A stretch of DNA of 64,000 nt from Hedera helix (Eukaryota > Streptophyta > Magnoliopsida > Apiales > Araliaceae). The position numbers and the translations under genes are program-made. This document shows, in pieces, positions 37,048 to 48,431 of this stretch. Positions within the stretch are counted from its first letter, which is position 1; every line of letters starts with the position of its first letter. The DNA is taken from the NCBI GenBank assembly GCA_947179155.2, contig OX359284.1:9364432-9428431 (forward strand). The letters run 5' to 3'. Under the pieces are notes generated by a model. It was not told the DNA's origin and made no database searches. It saw nothing but the letters and a program-made list of their open reading frames with translations.

Positions 37048-37402
37048 CTCTTGTTTTCTTTAAATATTACAGTTACGACTGATCAAGGCACCGACTCGTG
37101 AAAAAATAAGGGCAAAGCAAGGTTGCGGATTAGCTTTATTATGATGTCATAGATGATTTTATTCGGTATTATATTAAGACTTATGTTAGAACTTAGTAGT
37201 TAAGTTGTGTCATGTATTAGTTATGGTTGCGAGACTTGGGACAAGAATATTTATGTTATATCAATGTAAATGTTTCTATTATTCCGCTATGACTTGATAT
37301 TAGTTTTGATGTATGAGATGAATCGTGAAGCACATGATTCGAGATACATGTACTTGAATTTGGGGGCATGACAACTCTAATACGTATTTTAAAAAGGGTT
37401 GT

Positions 37403-37504
37403 GAGTTTGATTGCTAAATTCTAAAATGTATTTTCAAAATAAAGTGAGTTTGTTTTCTAAACTTGTACGTGTGTTTAAAAGATGCGAGTTTGGTTTCTAA
37501 ACTC
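37403..37504 (+). repeat. Palindromic repeat array, orientation A
   Basis: Three units spaced about 42 bp: GAGTTTGATTGCTAAATTC, GAGTTTGTTTTCTAAACTT and GAGTTTGGTTTCTAAACTC. Each can fold (GAGTTT with AAACTC). Confidence 0.75.
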
Positions 37505-37699
37505 CATTGTTATAGACATCTAAATTTCGCCACTTTAACCTTAGAAAATAAGAAAAAATACAAAAGAGGGAGAAATTTAAAAAATATAGCATCTTGGAGT
37601 TTAAAATGAAATAAACATGAAAAAGGGGGAGGAGTGAGAAAAAGACCTCCTAACTAGCCAAGTGCACACACCTTTAAAATAAAGGCCCAAGCCGTCTAT

Positions 37700-37732
37700 G
37701 TATACGCGGTTCAAGGTTAAAGCCGCATATAC
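37700..37732 (+). other. Imperfect hairpin GTATACGCGG / CCGCATATAC
   Basis: GTATACGCGGTT and AAGCCGCATATAC pair around a short loop. The pairing extends outward with mismatches (CCGTCTAT against GTGTCGTG-like sequence). Confidence 0.5.
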
Positions 37733-38739
37733 ACACGACTTACTACCTAGATTCAGTTCAATAATATTTACTTCTTGTTCCTTCATTTCATGCAAGATGA
37801 GAGAGAGAGAGAGATTCTATCGAGAGAAATTCCAAAAATGCATAGAAAAGTAAGAGAAAAAGAGAGAAACAAAGTCAAATATCAATTTATTCATCTCTTC
37901 TTCAAATAGAATCAATCCAAAAGGAACAAATGAGCTATTTCAAGCTTTGGAATTCACTTTCCCTCTAAAAGCAAGTAATAACTAACTCTAATATTCTTAA
38001 GTTCAATTAAATCATGTAAAATTACTAATTATTAATTCTTCTATATCACCTCTATATCTCAATTAGTGCATGAATTGGATATCAATTAGAATTAGTGAGA
38101 ATCCATAGATTAAATTGCTTGAGTAATATTTTAAATTATAAATTGATGAAATCCTAGGTAAATCTAAGGTTTGTGGGTCTTTGCACATAAAAATTAGACT
38201 TACCCCATAATGGATCTAGAACTTAGATTTGTGTAATTATTTAATTTACAAATGATTCCATGTTTGTAAGCCTAAGATGAGGCTCAAAACTTCTAAATTC
38301 ATATTTAGAAGAATTGGGGCCCTCTTCTAATTATGGATTTTGAAATTCAATTGTGTCATTTCAATTGATGTCAATTTGGTGAAATATTGAGCCTAGAAAG
38401 AAACCTAAGGCCACTAAATCTATATTTGGAGGAATTATGATCTTCCTCCCATAATGGATATTTGAAATTGAATTTGTAAATGGCTGCTTGTATATCATTT
38501 ATGGGCCTAAAAACTATTTGGATTACTTTTACCTCTCAAGGTCGTGTTTAAGGCTAATATTAGTATAATTTGATGATAGGTCTAATGTGATAGTCGTCAT
38601 ACTCTAAGTTAAAACCTAACTCATATACTAGCTTTGCATAATTAAAAAATAATTTTCAAAAAGTAAGGATTTTCTAAAATGAAACAATCTAATGGGTAAA
38701 AACTAAATGCTTCAAAATGACTTTTGACAAAGTAAAATA

Positions 38740-38870
38740 CGCTTGAAAAATCACTTTTAAGAAATACACTTGAAAAATCACTTTTGAAAACAACTTGAAA
38801 AAATCACTATTGAAAAATAAACTTGAAAAACTATTTTTGAAATACACTTTGAAAATAATTTTTCAAAATG
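38740..38870 (+). repeat. ~24-bp tandem repeat
   Basis: Degenerate units of CACTTGAAAAATCACTTTTG, about five to six copies. Confidence 0.75.
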
Positions 38871-38889
38871 CATTTTAAACCCCAAACTT

Positions 38890-39275
38890 TTGAGGACCTA
38901 CACACAAAAATTTAGAAATAAAACTCATTTTTCTTTGAAAATATACCCATGAGTTTAGAAACCAAACTCACAAACCTTTGAGGTCACACATTCACTAGTT
39001 TATAAATCAATCTCACACCTTTTGAAAACCCACAAGAGTTTATAAACTAAACTCATGTCTTTTAAAACACACTCATGAGTTTAGAAACTAAACTCTCTTC
39101 GTTTAAAATATACTCCTGAGTCTAAAAACCAAACTTAGGAACTTTTGTGGACATAAACATACCAGTGTTTAGAAACCAAACTCACCTTCTTTGAAAAACA
39201 TCCTTCAAGAGTTTAGAAATCAAACTCCCAAATCTCTTGAACACGCACATATGAGTTTAGAAATCAAACTCACAA
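38890..39275 (+). repeat. Palindromic repeat array, orientation B
   Basis: About eight units built around GAGTTTAGAAACCAAACTC, spaced some 45-55 bp. This is the reverse complement of the unit in the array at 37403-37504. Each unit is itself a near-palindrome. Confidence 0.8.
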
Positions 39276-39430
39276 AAATTATAAATAAAATAAGCCAAAA
39301 GTCTCTTCCTAACTGCATTGAAATCCATTAGGATTAAATAGATGCACCCATAACCCATAGCACACATGTACTATGAAATGACACAAAAAATCTAAGAAGT
39401 TTTAAAGAATTAGTTAATCTTAAATAGCAG

Positions 39431-41764
39431 TGTGGAGAGTCGATTGTAGATAAAACTTTGCCTGTAGAACTAACATTGATCATAGACGAGACTCTGATCA
39501 AATATATAGAAGAAGTTGTTAATGAAAAAATGGCTGAGAATGTCTGTGAGCCTGAGCCTAAAAACGATGAAGAAATTGCTGAGAATGCATCCGAGCCTGA
39601 GACTCGAGATGTTAAAAAAGAAATGGTCGTGAAGGATAAAGCTCCTAAGCCAAAGAAGCTAAAAAGAAAACTGAGAAAGATGGTTGAAAATAAGAAGAAG
39701 AAGTCAGAAATTCAAAGAAAAAGAAGAGAAGCTCATGCTATAATGTCTAAATGATTCCTTAAAGATCACCAACACCACTCAAGATATCAACAGAAATACT
39801 GAGTCAATAATGGTAAAACTAGAAGATCCAGATTCTGAGGGGGCACCTCAACTTACTCCTCAAGTGCATCCTCAAGCAGCACCAGCATCATCAGGATTGG
39901 TTACTAGAATTGTACTAGAAGGAATAGAGGATCCAAGTGCTCGATTTCCTAGTAGATTCATTGGATCTAGAGCTAGGAGAATGTGTCTTATGGATATGAG
40001 CCCCAGATGTGCTGCTAAAAGGTTTTATTAATTTAACTCTGGACAGAACAACTAGTCTATTTGATCCAGAAAGTGAATAGTTGCTTTACTTTCTGCCTCT
40101 AATGCCCTTATTGAAAGTCTTGACATTGGGAGATCACAACTTTGGGAGATAGAGCTACTCAACCTTTCTAAATCTCAAGTTGATATCTCAAAACTTCCCA
40201 AGAGTAATCTTCTGTGCTACAAAGCTCTTGTGCAATATACCTTCTGAATCTTCTCGTAAAACCTATGATAAGGTAACCCTTATTCCGCAATCATTCTTTT
40301 GTACTAAATTTTCATACTTCTCTTACTATTATGAGATTGTAGAGATATCCTCTATGACCTTAGAGCAATCCTCAATGGACTCGTATTTCCTCTATATACA
40401 CTTCGATCGTGTTCACTCAAGATACGATCAAGATATCCAGTCCTTCTTCTCTTCATACTAACTCGCTCGTATTGAGTTAAGACCATACAATCAATATCTC
40501 AACTCATATTCATGAAATTCTAAGTGTTGTTTCTCAAGACCCTCCGATCGATGACCCATCTTTGATCTCCCCGATCGAGAAGTCCTGTCACCATTTAATC
40601 ATTCAAGACACACCACCAACTTCCCCTATTCAAAAGTTTGAGAATTCTCCCCCTCCTGTGAATGTTTTCAATTTAATAACAACTCCTGAAAATTCTCCAA
40701 TCTATTCCCAAGATAATTTGATGTATCTCGTGTTTTGGTTGCTATCTCTCAACCTCAAACTTTTAGTTAAGCCCCATTCTTGAATCAAATTCTTGATCGA
40801 GTATCTGACATTCCATCCAAGACTCAAATTGTGGACCTTAAGCCTTTCTCTCTACAGACCTTAATGAAGATCTTAAGGATAACATCGAGGAACTCAAAAC
40901 CTGTCTAGACAAGATCACTACTGCAATAGAAAGTGTTCCAGAAGACATGGGAAGAGAAATTTTAAAATAAATGCAACAAATGTTTCGAGATATGAGGGAC
41001 AATCTCAATAATAAAGATTAGATTTTCTTGAACAAAGTTTCAGAACAAAAGCATGATTTTCTGGAGTACCAGAAATCAAATGATACCTGTATCAAACTTC
41101 TTCACAAAATAATTCTTGAGTTTCACTCATCCCACATGGACTTCAAACTAGTAGTGGAAAAGCAAATGCTGCAAACGCATATAGTTCTTGGCATTACACA
41201 TGAAGCAATGACATTAGTTCATCAACAAAAAGAAAAAGCTAATAAAAGATGGCAGAAAAGTAGAACCGATATTGAGTCCTCTCGTCATCAATTAGAGAAA
41301 TTTGTTAATGTTGTTTAGCAACTCTCTAAGGAAGTCTCATTCCTGACTGATGACAAAAATGGGGAGAGAAGAGGCAGAGAAGGTGGCGGATAGAAAAAAA
41401 ATCATTAATTCAGGTGGAGCTAAGACGTCAACATGAAAGAAGATCTCCTTCTACTACTCAAGCTTTACCATTAGAAGGAAAATATTCTTCTCAAAGATCA
41501 TCATGGCAAGATATGACCATCTCTGGTGTGAGAACTCCACACGATGATCCAATGTTCGTTAATAGAATGTCTCAAGGAGTTTACATACCATGAGAATAAC
41601 AATTCACTATGCCTGATCTTGGTCCAAAAGATACTGCTGAAGAGGTTACTGAGTTGATAAGAAGGGAAGTTGAAGGAAGAGAAAGGTATAATCGCAGAGT
41701 GCAAGAAGAAATAAGAAATCATCCTAGCAAGAAGAAGAGCAGTAAAAGACAAGTGAAATTATAA
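39431..41764 (+). pseudogene. Decayed coiled-coil ORF, probably a retrotransposon env-like/third ORF
   Basis: The longest frames are 39458-39754 (98 aa, a charged 'AENVCEPEPKNDEE / AENASEPETRD' repeat, then a Lys-rich 'KKLKRKLRKMVENKKKK' tail) and 39810-40031 (a Pro/Ala-rich stretch, then 'PSRFIGSRARRMCLMDM'). A helical segment follows at 40830-41318 ('LKTCLDKITTAIESVPEDMG', 'HQQKEKANKRWQKSRTDIES'), and a basic C-terminus 'REVEGRERYNRRVQEE...KKKSSKRQVKL' ends at 41764. Stops and frameshifts separate them. I do not recognise a domain. Its place before a polypurine tract and SIRE-like LTR start suggests the extra 3' ORF of SIRE/Maximus Copia elements; that is inference. Confidence 0.45.
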
Positions 41765-41922
41765 ATTTTAAGATCTTAAACATGTACTCATTTCTTAATA
41801 TTAATGAATTCATGCTTTCGATCTACCAATACAGTTTCCCACCGTATTCTAAGTCATGTTTCAATTTTTGTAATGCATTAGCAAATTGATGATTTAATCT
41901 AAACTATTAGTTTTGTTATCAT

Positions 41923-42643
41923 AAAACAGGGGGGATTATTAATGTCTGCATGATTAAATTTGATGATGACATGATATGATCAACGTTTAATGTATATTTA
42001 TAAAAATAGCTTTTGTAAAGTCCTTATTGAATTCGTATTGTACAAGGACTTAGTTTAGAAAATATCAAATTTGTTAGGTTGATCTTCTTAGAAAAAATGT
42101 TGTATAAAAAGTGAAGATTTGAAGATCAAATCAGAAAGCCAAGTTCAGAATCGCATTGCAAGATCAGAATCATATGGCTAAGTTAGAATCACATTAAAAG
42201 AATTAAATCGTATTTCTAAGTCAAGATCATATATTAGAAGCTGGTTTGTATGGAAGATCTAACTACACTGCAAAATCTGTGCTACACTATCAATTTATTC
42301 AGTTTAGTTCGTAGAGTTAAAAACTGTCAGAATACTGAAATGGAGACATCATGGGTTTTTGAAGAGTTAGATGTAAATCTTTCTAAGTGAAAGTTAAAAT
42401 CTAAAGTTCAGAAATGCCTGGGTTTATTGGCTAGTTGACGTTGAAAAGCCCAGTCAAAGAATTACTATATTTGGAAATTTAATAAGCTGACACAGCAAAA
42501 AGACGTTTTGCCTAAAACACTAGAATGTTCATTACAGATATCTTAAGAATCAAGGTAATAAATGAACAACGGTTATCTTACAATGGGAAGATCTCAAGAA
42601 ATCTATAAAAAGAATAACATAATTCAAAATTGAAGTGAAATGA
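41923..42643 (+). repeat. Polypurine tract and truncated LTR resembling SIRE-type Copia
   Basis: AAAACAGGGGGGATTATTAATG is split here as the tract (about 41925-41936) and an LTR start (about 41937). The next bases, ATTTGATGATGACATGATA, match the usual SIRE arrangement of a GGGGGA tract, an LTR start and a TGATGATGACA segment. A TATA-like CTATAAAAAG lies at about 42603-42612. The LTR is cut by the next LTR at 42644. If the start is right, its first TG has become TA. Confidence 0.5.
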
Positions 42644-44485
42644 TGTAATATCCCAAATATTTTTAAGCTAGTAAATATGATCTGAAATGATTATATATAA
42701 ATGTTGAAAAATAAAACCTAGTTTCTGTGAAACAAATACCTAAGAATGATTGCTCAAGTATACTTTGAGCTATCATCAAGGCCTAAAATAACTCGAAGCT
42801 ACGATCGTATACGATAATAAGTTAAAAATCTTTAACCTAATCTATATGTTATATAAATATTAAATTTACGTTCATAATGTGTTATTTGATTTTTCTATGT
42901 ATAGGATTTTATGTTTTGGTTCAAATAGCTAAAACCAACAAGTCAGTTTAGAATTAAAACCTAAATTGGAAAAATAGTTAAAACCTAAATCCTAAACCCT
43001 AATGGTTATAACCTAGCAAAATCATCAACCGTCTTAGGTCTTTATAACTTTTCAAATTTTATGAACTGCCATTTATATGAAGTATAAACGCATAATAGCC
43101 AATAAAAGTTTTACTCAAAAAATTAGCGAGAATCAATATTCCCGAAGAAAACGTTTTTCGTCTTTTTGACTTTTCATTTTACAAAATAGCGTTTATAAGA
43201 AAAAGTAATATATATTCCGTATTCAGAATTACGAGAACTCAAGAATAAGTTTCCTAATCATGAAACTAGAAAGATAACTAGGTAACTAAACTAGATTAAT
43301 CAACTTGGTTGGAAATGAACCGATTTGGTTGGAAATAAACCGACTTCATTGGAACTAAACCAACTTAATTAGAAATGAACTAGAAGATTAACTAACTTAG
43401 TTAGCCCGTATAAATATAAAAATTATACAACAATTATATGAAAATAATATGAAGAAAAATACAGATGAAGTAAGCTTGATGTCATCAAAGATGATGATGT
43501 AAGCATGAAGTATGGATGAGGTAAGCCCTAGGAAGCTTCCATTTGAGGAGGTTTGATTGCTAGATCTTTTTGTTAAAGCTTAGCTTGGAAGTAATGTCAT
43601 AATGACCATTAAACCCTAGCTTCCAAAGGCTTATAAATAGAAACATTAAGCCACAATCAAAACCAATGAGTTCAGTACTTAAAATACTCTCAAATTAAGT
43701 TCATAGACCAGTCTTTGAAAGCCTTGATCAGAATCAAAAGGATCAAAGTACCAAATTGCTTCAAGAGGTAAACTTTTATTTTGTTCTTGTAGATCTTTAA
43801 TCAATTGTTAGATGTTATTTAATAATATGTAAAAATGACTGATCTTATGTTAAAAGAAGACCTGAGTTGTTAAAATATGGTTTCATAACATTTAAAAGCA
43901 TAAAATAATCAAAAATTGCTATCTGTCCATGAACCCTAAAAAGTAGTCTGACGGAGTACTTTGTCAGGCTTGTAGATTCAATCATGTTGTTAGTTTAGTC
44001 TGTTTTAAGGTTTGGAGTTGTAGTATACCATGAAGTGAAGACACATAAACAAACCTCACCTCAATCGGATTAATGAACAAAAAGTTATACTTGTTTGAGA
44101 GTTTGTAATAACGGAGAAAAATTACGAACCTAATTTTTTTTATTATTTAATCATATTCATGATGAAATATGATGTGTAAAGTTATTTTATGTATATGTTA
44201 TGTTATGTGATGAGAAATAGTAATTTAGTTAATTTAATTTATTCGAATTAACTAAAGAAGGAAAAGGAATGCAAAAGAAGCTTATGTGATGAGATCACAA
44301 AACTTAAATGTTGGCCTTGAATGAAAAATAAAAAGTTTAACAATCATCAAGTGAATTACCTGGATGATTAATAAATAAGAATAAATAAATAAATTATTAA
44401 AGCTAACCCAATGTGTGAATATGCATTGGTATTGTGGGTAATTATTTTATAAACCCAGGTCGAAAAGATGTGGTAGATTATTGTG
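42644..44485 (+). repeat. Chromovirus-type LTR(s), left part, interrupted by LARD2
   Basis: It begins TGTAATATCCCAAATATTTT, close to the start of the solo LTR at 10393, with its own TATA (GCTTATAAATAG, about 43628-43639) and leader with a possible splice donor near 43768. A short palindromic block (CTGACGGAGTACTTTGTCAG) lies near 43949-43968. From about 44104 (TGTAATAACGG) the text instead resembles the LTR at 29025, and it continues after LARD2 at 61105. A second LTR may therefore start there. Confidence 0.55.
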
Positions 44486-45102
44486 TCAAGTGTAACGACC
44501 CCGAAATTCGACCCACTTTATTTCTTTAAATTTTGTATTTATGATACATTATCTTCCTTACGTCCAAATTTCAGTCCGTTAATAAATCTTTAACCTCTTT
44601 CTTTAATCCATTAATTGATTTTAAAATCATCAATTATCAAAAATTCTCATATAAATTTTTCTTTTTCTCGATTTAATCGTTGTATTAAAATATTTGGATA
44701 TTTAAAATCCTTACATCTCGATCTTAGTCCCTGGATCGCAACCTTTACTTATTCTATTCTTTTTGTAACCCGTATCATAAAGGCCAACATTCAACATTTA
44801 ATGTCATTTATATCCATACAATATTCTTATGTCGTAATTCATAGTCAAACATATAATAGCCTCTATCATAATATTCATGTTGAACAATTACAGTTCATAA
44901 TTTAAACTATACTCGTCATATTCGGATCCAACTTATCTGTACATACAACATATCAGTATAACTTTGACAAATTATCCACCTTGAATCATAATATAAACAT
45001 ATAATAATAATCTTCACAACCTTTTAGGAAAACCCGTCTCTATATAATCCAATATTCTTGAAATTCATTTCTTTCCTGCAAAAATGTTTATTAAGCAAGT
45101 AA

Positions 45103-45118
45103 TGAGCACAACGGCTCA
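45103..45118 (-). other. Conserved TGAGC stem-loop, LARD2 left LTR
   Basis: TGAGCACAACGGCTCA on the + strand, about 620 bp from the LTR 3' end in element orientation; repeated at 58309-58324. Confidence 0.62.
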
Positions 45119-45799
45119 GCAAGTTCAACAGTTTATGCTTCACATAGCACATAACTTATCATACTTGGTATGTGTCATACATCATGTGCTTGTGCTTCTA
45201 CTATAGCAATATATCTCATATATATTCATATTGTTGCACAAAATACACATTGTGGTCATATTAATCACGTATCACGTAACACATAATTTGTATGCAGTTA
45301 AAACAAGAATTACATATCATAACATTCCAATACTTAACATAAAAGGGACTGAAGAACTTGCCTGACGTCCAGTTATTTAAATTGATAGCTTAAACCCTTA
45401 ACTCGATCAACCTATGATCATAAAATAATCAAATAACAATTATTTATCTCTTTATGATATTAATTTACTTAATTAATTTCATCTCTGAGCCAATTATTAA
45501 TTTATATGGTTAATTATATTAACCTCATCCCTTAATAAATTAATTTAACTTAATAACCAATGCCTTCACTACGGACAACCCGGCTTATTGGATAAATTTT
45601 AGCTTATTCGGTTGTCCAAATTTTTATTTATATTCACTTTCTAACCTTCAAACTTAATGGATTAATATTTAAATATTAATCCCCAATATTTAATATTTTT
45701 ACAAAAATATTAAATTTAATGCCCAAACATCATTTCTATATTTTTAGTATTTTTCTATAATATTCTATGATTTTTAAACATTTATTTCATTAAAATTTG

Positions 45800-46012
45800 A
45801 TTCTGAGGGCATTTTAGTAATTTTCGCGCCCATATGGACTCATTCGGTATTTTTCGAAAAGCCCAGGGGCATTTTCGTCATTTCGGCAACGTTAGGGATA
45901 AATCCGGAATTTTTCGGAAAGTCCAGGGGCAATTCTGTAACTTCCGCGGCCTTGGGGGACACATTGGGTATTTCTGAAAAAAGGCAGGGGCAACATGGTA
46001 ATTTCCAGCATT
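45800..46012 (-). repeat. ~60-bp tandem array, four units, LARD2 left LTR
   Basis: Units begin GAGGGCATTTTAGTAATTTT, CAGGGGCATTTTCGTCATTT, CAGGGGCAATTCTGTAACTT and CAGGGGCAACATGGTAATTT. Between them lie GGTATTTTTCGAAAAGCC-like spacers. Repeated at about 59008-59218 in the right LTR and, degraded, in the solo LTR at 34008-34157. Confidence 0.75.
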
Positions 46013-46014
46013 GC

Positions 46015-46195
46015 CGGTCGCCAGCGCATTGCGCGGCGACTGTTCCTGCCGACGCCACAAAACGACGTCGTTTTCCAGCCCGTTTCTGGGCTCTGCGCAA
46101 TGCGCGGCCTGTCCCCCCCATCAGCGCCCAAAACGGCGTCGTTTTGGTCCCGGTTTTCGGAAGTAATGGCTGCCGCACATTGCGCGGACAGCCCA
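46015..46195 (-). other. GC-rich palindromic block of the LARD2 left LTR
   Basis: Contains GCGCATTGCGC (46024-46034), the perfect palindrome AAAACGACGTCGTTTT (46059-46074), GCGCAATGCGC (46095-46105) and AAAACGGCGTCGTTTT (about 46130-46145). GACGTC is the core bound by plant bZIP factors, so a regulatory role is possible. The right LTR has the same block at about 59218-59400. Confidence 0.65.
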
Positions 46196-46600
46196 GAAAT
46201 TTTTTTTCTCTTTCCTACGCGAACAGTGCATCAACTTCCCAAAAATACCTCATTTTGCTACAACTTTTTCCAACAAAATTGTTCCAAAAATCATATCATT
46301 AACATATCTTCATCCAAAAATTATATAGAATAGTTTTCTTAATTATTTACTAATTTTCTACAAAATTATTTTACCACCAATAAATATAAAATAAATCAAA
46401 TAAATTAATTTATACCTTCAAAAATCCTTTCCTTAAAGCTTAGAATTCATCCTCATGAAGACTTCAATATCTTCTTTTCTCTCTTGTAGCCATGGTGGTC
46501 GGTGGTGGCTAGGATGGTGGTGTTCGGCTAGGAGGAAGAAGAAAGAGAGAATTGTGTGTTTTTGCTATTCTTTTTCCTTGCTTTGCTTTTCTTTTTCTTT

Positions 46601-46610
46601 CTTTTATACT
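46601..46610 (-). promoter_or_regulatory. Candidate TATA box, LARD2 left LTR
   Basis: AGTATAAAAG on the minus strand, upstream of a GA-rich leader; the copy in the right (5') LTR is at 59802-59811. Confidence 0.55.
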
Positions 46611-47900
46611 CACTTTAGTCACCCACGTTGGCAAAATTCCACCGCCTTTAAACTATCCCGAAACTTCCAAATTCGGCAAAAAAAATGAGGCATAAAAATA
46701 TTTTAAACACATTACGTAAATATTTCGTATAATAAATATTTTATATAATGTATATAAAATATTTATTTTAATTCACCTAAAATCGTATCATGATTTATTA
46801 ATAATTTTAATATCTCTTTCGGGTACTTTTCTTGACAAATTTTGTACATGCATAATGACATGCATGTAATTAAATGAGGTAATTTGTACCTCCAAAAATC
46901 ATAAAATAATTAATGTAATATATAAAAATTATTTTTCGTAATTTTTCACTTCGTTACTTGGACAATATGTTACATTAACATGTTCTCGTTTCTGAAATAT
47001 TATCTTTCATAAAAGTCATAATAATTCCATTATACATAATTTAATTTTTAATAACTTAAAACATTCCTTTTTCTTATTTATTATTCAATTTCTTTAATAT
47101 TCACAATAATTTCTTATATAAATTATATAATTTAATATTATATAATTTGTATAATTACACTATTCCTTTCTAATTATTTCCATTTTCCACAAATACAATT
47201 TATAAAATTTTCTTCCATCCTTAATTAATTTAATTTTTCTTATATAAATTATATAATTATTCTTATATAATTTATATAATTAAATTTCCTTCATATAACA
47301 TTTTAATTTCCTTATATAAATTATATAATTTATTATTACATAATTTATATAATTACATTTCTTCTCAATTAATTTCTAAACCTCCTCCATAATTTATAAT
47401 TAATTTAAAAACAATAATTACACTTTTTACTAACTTCCTCATTAGCTTTTCATAAATTTTTCGGATTAATTTAATTATTAATCCCTTAATTGCCATAATT
47501 AATAACATTTATAATTATTAATTAAACATAACACACACATATATATATACAAATGTGTATATATACATATTTAATTCATGCATTTACATTATCACTTAAC
47601 CTCCTTTAAAATCATAATTTCTGTACTTTCACAATAATTAAATTGTACAATTTATTGTACATTTACCTGAAATTTCTTTTATTCTTCATAAATTGTATTT
47701 ACACAATTTATTTACTTTTCAATTATTTTAAATTCACATAATTCATCACCATCTCTGTACAAATTTAATTTACTAATTAAATCCCTTCAAACACTTTAAA
47801 TTACTTAAAATAATAATTAACTTAAACAACCTTGATATTTTTTTATCAATTAATTCTTATTTGATATTATTAAAGGAATCCTGAAATTCGGATCCTCACA

Positions 47901-47935
47901 TTCTTCCCCCCTTAACAGGATTCCGTCCTTGGAAT
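47901..47935 (-). promoter_or_regulatory. Polypurine tract next to the LARD2 3' LTR
   Basis: On the minus strand AAGGACGGAATCCTGTTAAG is followed by GGGGGAAGAA, abutting the LTR start TGTGAGGATC. Confidence 0.75.
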
Positions 47936-48431
47936 CATAATTACCGTAATAATCATACGTAAATTATTTATTGTACCTTACTATACCTTTATCTTGATGA
48001 ATCACAACTATATCCATAATAATCATATTTTACATCTTTAAATCCTTAACTTACATGGATAATTCCAATAAAATCATAACTGTCAGAATATTCAATTCTT
48101 AAATCACATTCACAATTTCTTTGTGACTATAAAGCTTTAGCTCTTTCCTTGATGTATTTATCAAGATATGTTCTCATTTTTCGAAAACTTTCTTTTTCTC
48201 TAATCGTACTTATCCCTTACTTCACCAACTTATTTCATATCTTCTATTACACCTCATTTATACTCTGTACATTCATCCTTTTCTTCTTAATTCACATTCA
48301 TAACCTTCTTCATATTTCATAATTCATTCTTTAACACTTCCATTATTCAACATTAGATTTTAAATATTAACCTTTACTTGATTTATCATAATCCTTATTT
48401 GGAATTATTCTAAAATTCCTGGGGTATCACA
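47936..48431 (-). repeat. Remnant of a second, older LTR start inside LARD2
   Basis: On the minus strand, TGTGATACCCCAGGAATTTT starts at 48431, directly after another polypurine tract (48432-48466). About 500 bp of LTR-like AT-rich text then leads to the present polypurine tract. The start resembles the LTR starts of LARD1 and of the solo LTR at 10393, not the current LARD2 LTR. Confidence 0.6.

Larger units (their letters stand above)
7511..37373 (+). mobile_element. Decayed Tekay/Del-type chromovirus carrying four nested insertions
   Basis: In order on the + strand: leader, gag with zinc knuckles, protease, reverse transcriptase, RNase H, integrase, chromodomain, polypurine tract and 3' LTR. 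This is the Ty3/gypsy chromovirus order. The 5' LTR is not in the window; the Athila-like element at 1-7510 appears to have landed in the 5' leader. Further insertions are a solo LTR (10393-15089), a LARD (15144-27306), a hAT element (30717-31672) and a solo LTR (32352-35961). Coding parts total about 4.4 kb and carry many stops, so the copy is dead. The right flank is ACTCT at 37374-37378; the matching left duplication would lie outside the window. Confidence 0.85.
29025..37373 (+). repeat. 3' LTR of the host chromovirus, split by hAT and solo-LTR insertions
   Basis: It starts TGTAATACCC and ends TTTGGGGGCATGACA. After removing the hAT (30717-31672) and the solo LTR (32352-35961) with their duplicated targets it is about 3.77 kb. 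In order: a (CTAT)n/(TA)n run, TATA box at 29838, GA-rich leader, GC-containing block (30620-30705 and 31681-31720), AT hairpin string (31790-32345), TGAGC stem-loop (37029-37047), end. The solo LTR at 3607-7056 has similar ends. Confidence 0.8.
37374..39430. other. Repeat-rich non-coding stretch, origin unclear
   Basis: No gene. It holds two arrays of a palindromic unit in opposite orientations (37403-37504 and 38890-39275), a hairpin at 37700-37732, a short (GA)n run at 37798-37814, and a GA-rich leader-like segment (37800-37900). A segment of about 120 bp with 'AAATTCATATTTAGAAGAAT' and 'GATTTTGAAATTCAATT' is present two or three times with divergence (38160-38500). A 24-bp tandem repeat lies at 38740-38870. 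The pieces resemble parts of an LTR, but I cannot place its ends. Confidence 0.5.
44491..47900 (-). repeat. LARD2 3' LTR (left copy)
   Basis: On the minus strand it reads TGTGAGGATCCGAATTTC... to GAATTTCGGGGTCGTTACA. Contains TTATATAA inverted repeats (47110-47355), a TATA box (46601-46610), a GC-rich palindromic block (46015-46195), a ~60-bp tandem array (45800-46012) and the TGAGC stem-loop (45103-45118). Several overlapping minus-strand ORFs at 45840-46178 come from the locally high GC content and are not genes. Confidence 0.9.

Noticed and set aside
38890..39275. Regularly spaced palindromic repeats that look CRISPR-like
   Set aside because: The sequence is plant nuclear DNA, the units are degenerate and partly without true spacers, and no cas genes exist here. 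It is an ordinary tandem array.
45840..46333. Cluster of overlapping ORFs up to 116 codons on both strands (also 59044-59534)
   Set aside because: They lie in the GC-rich, stop-poor block of the LARD2 LTRs, overlap each other in several frames, and show no domain. Their duplication only reflects the two LTRs.
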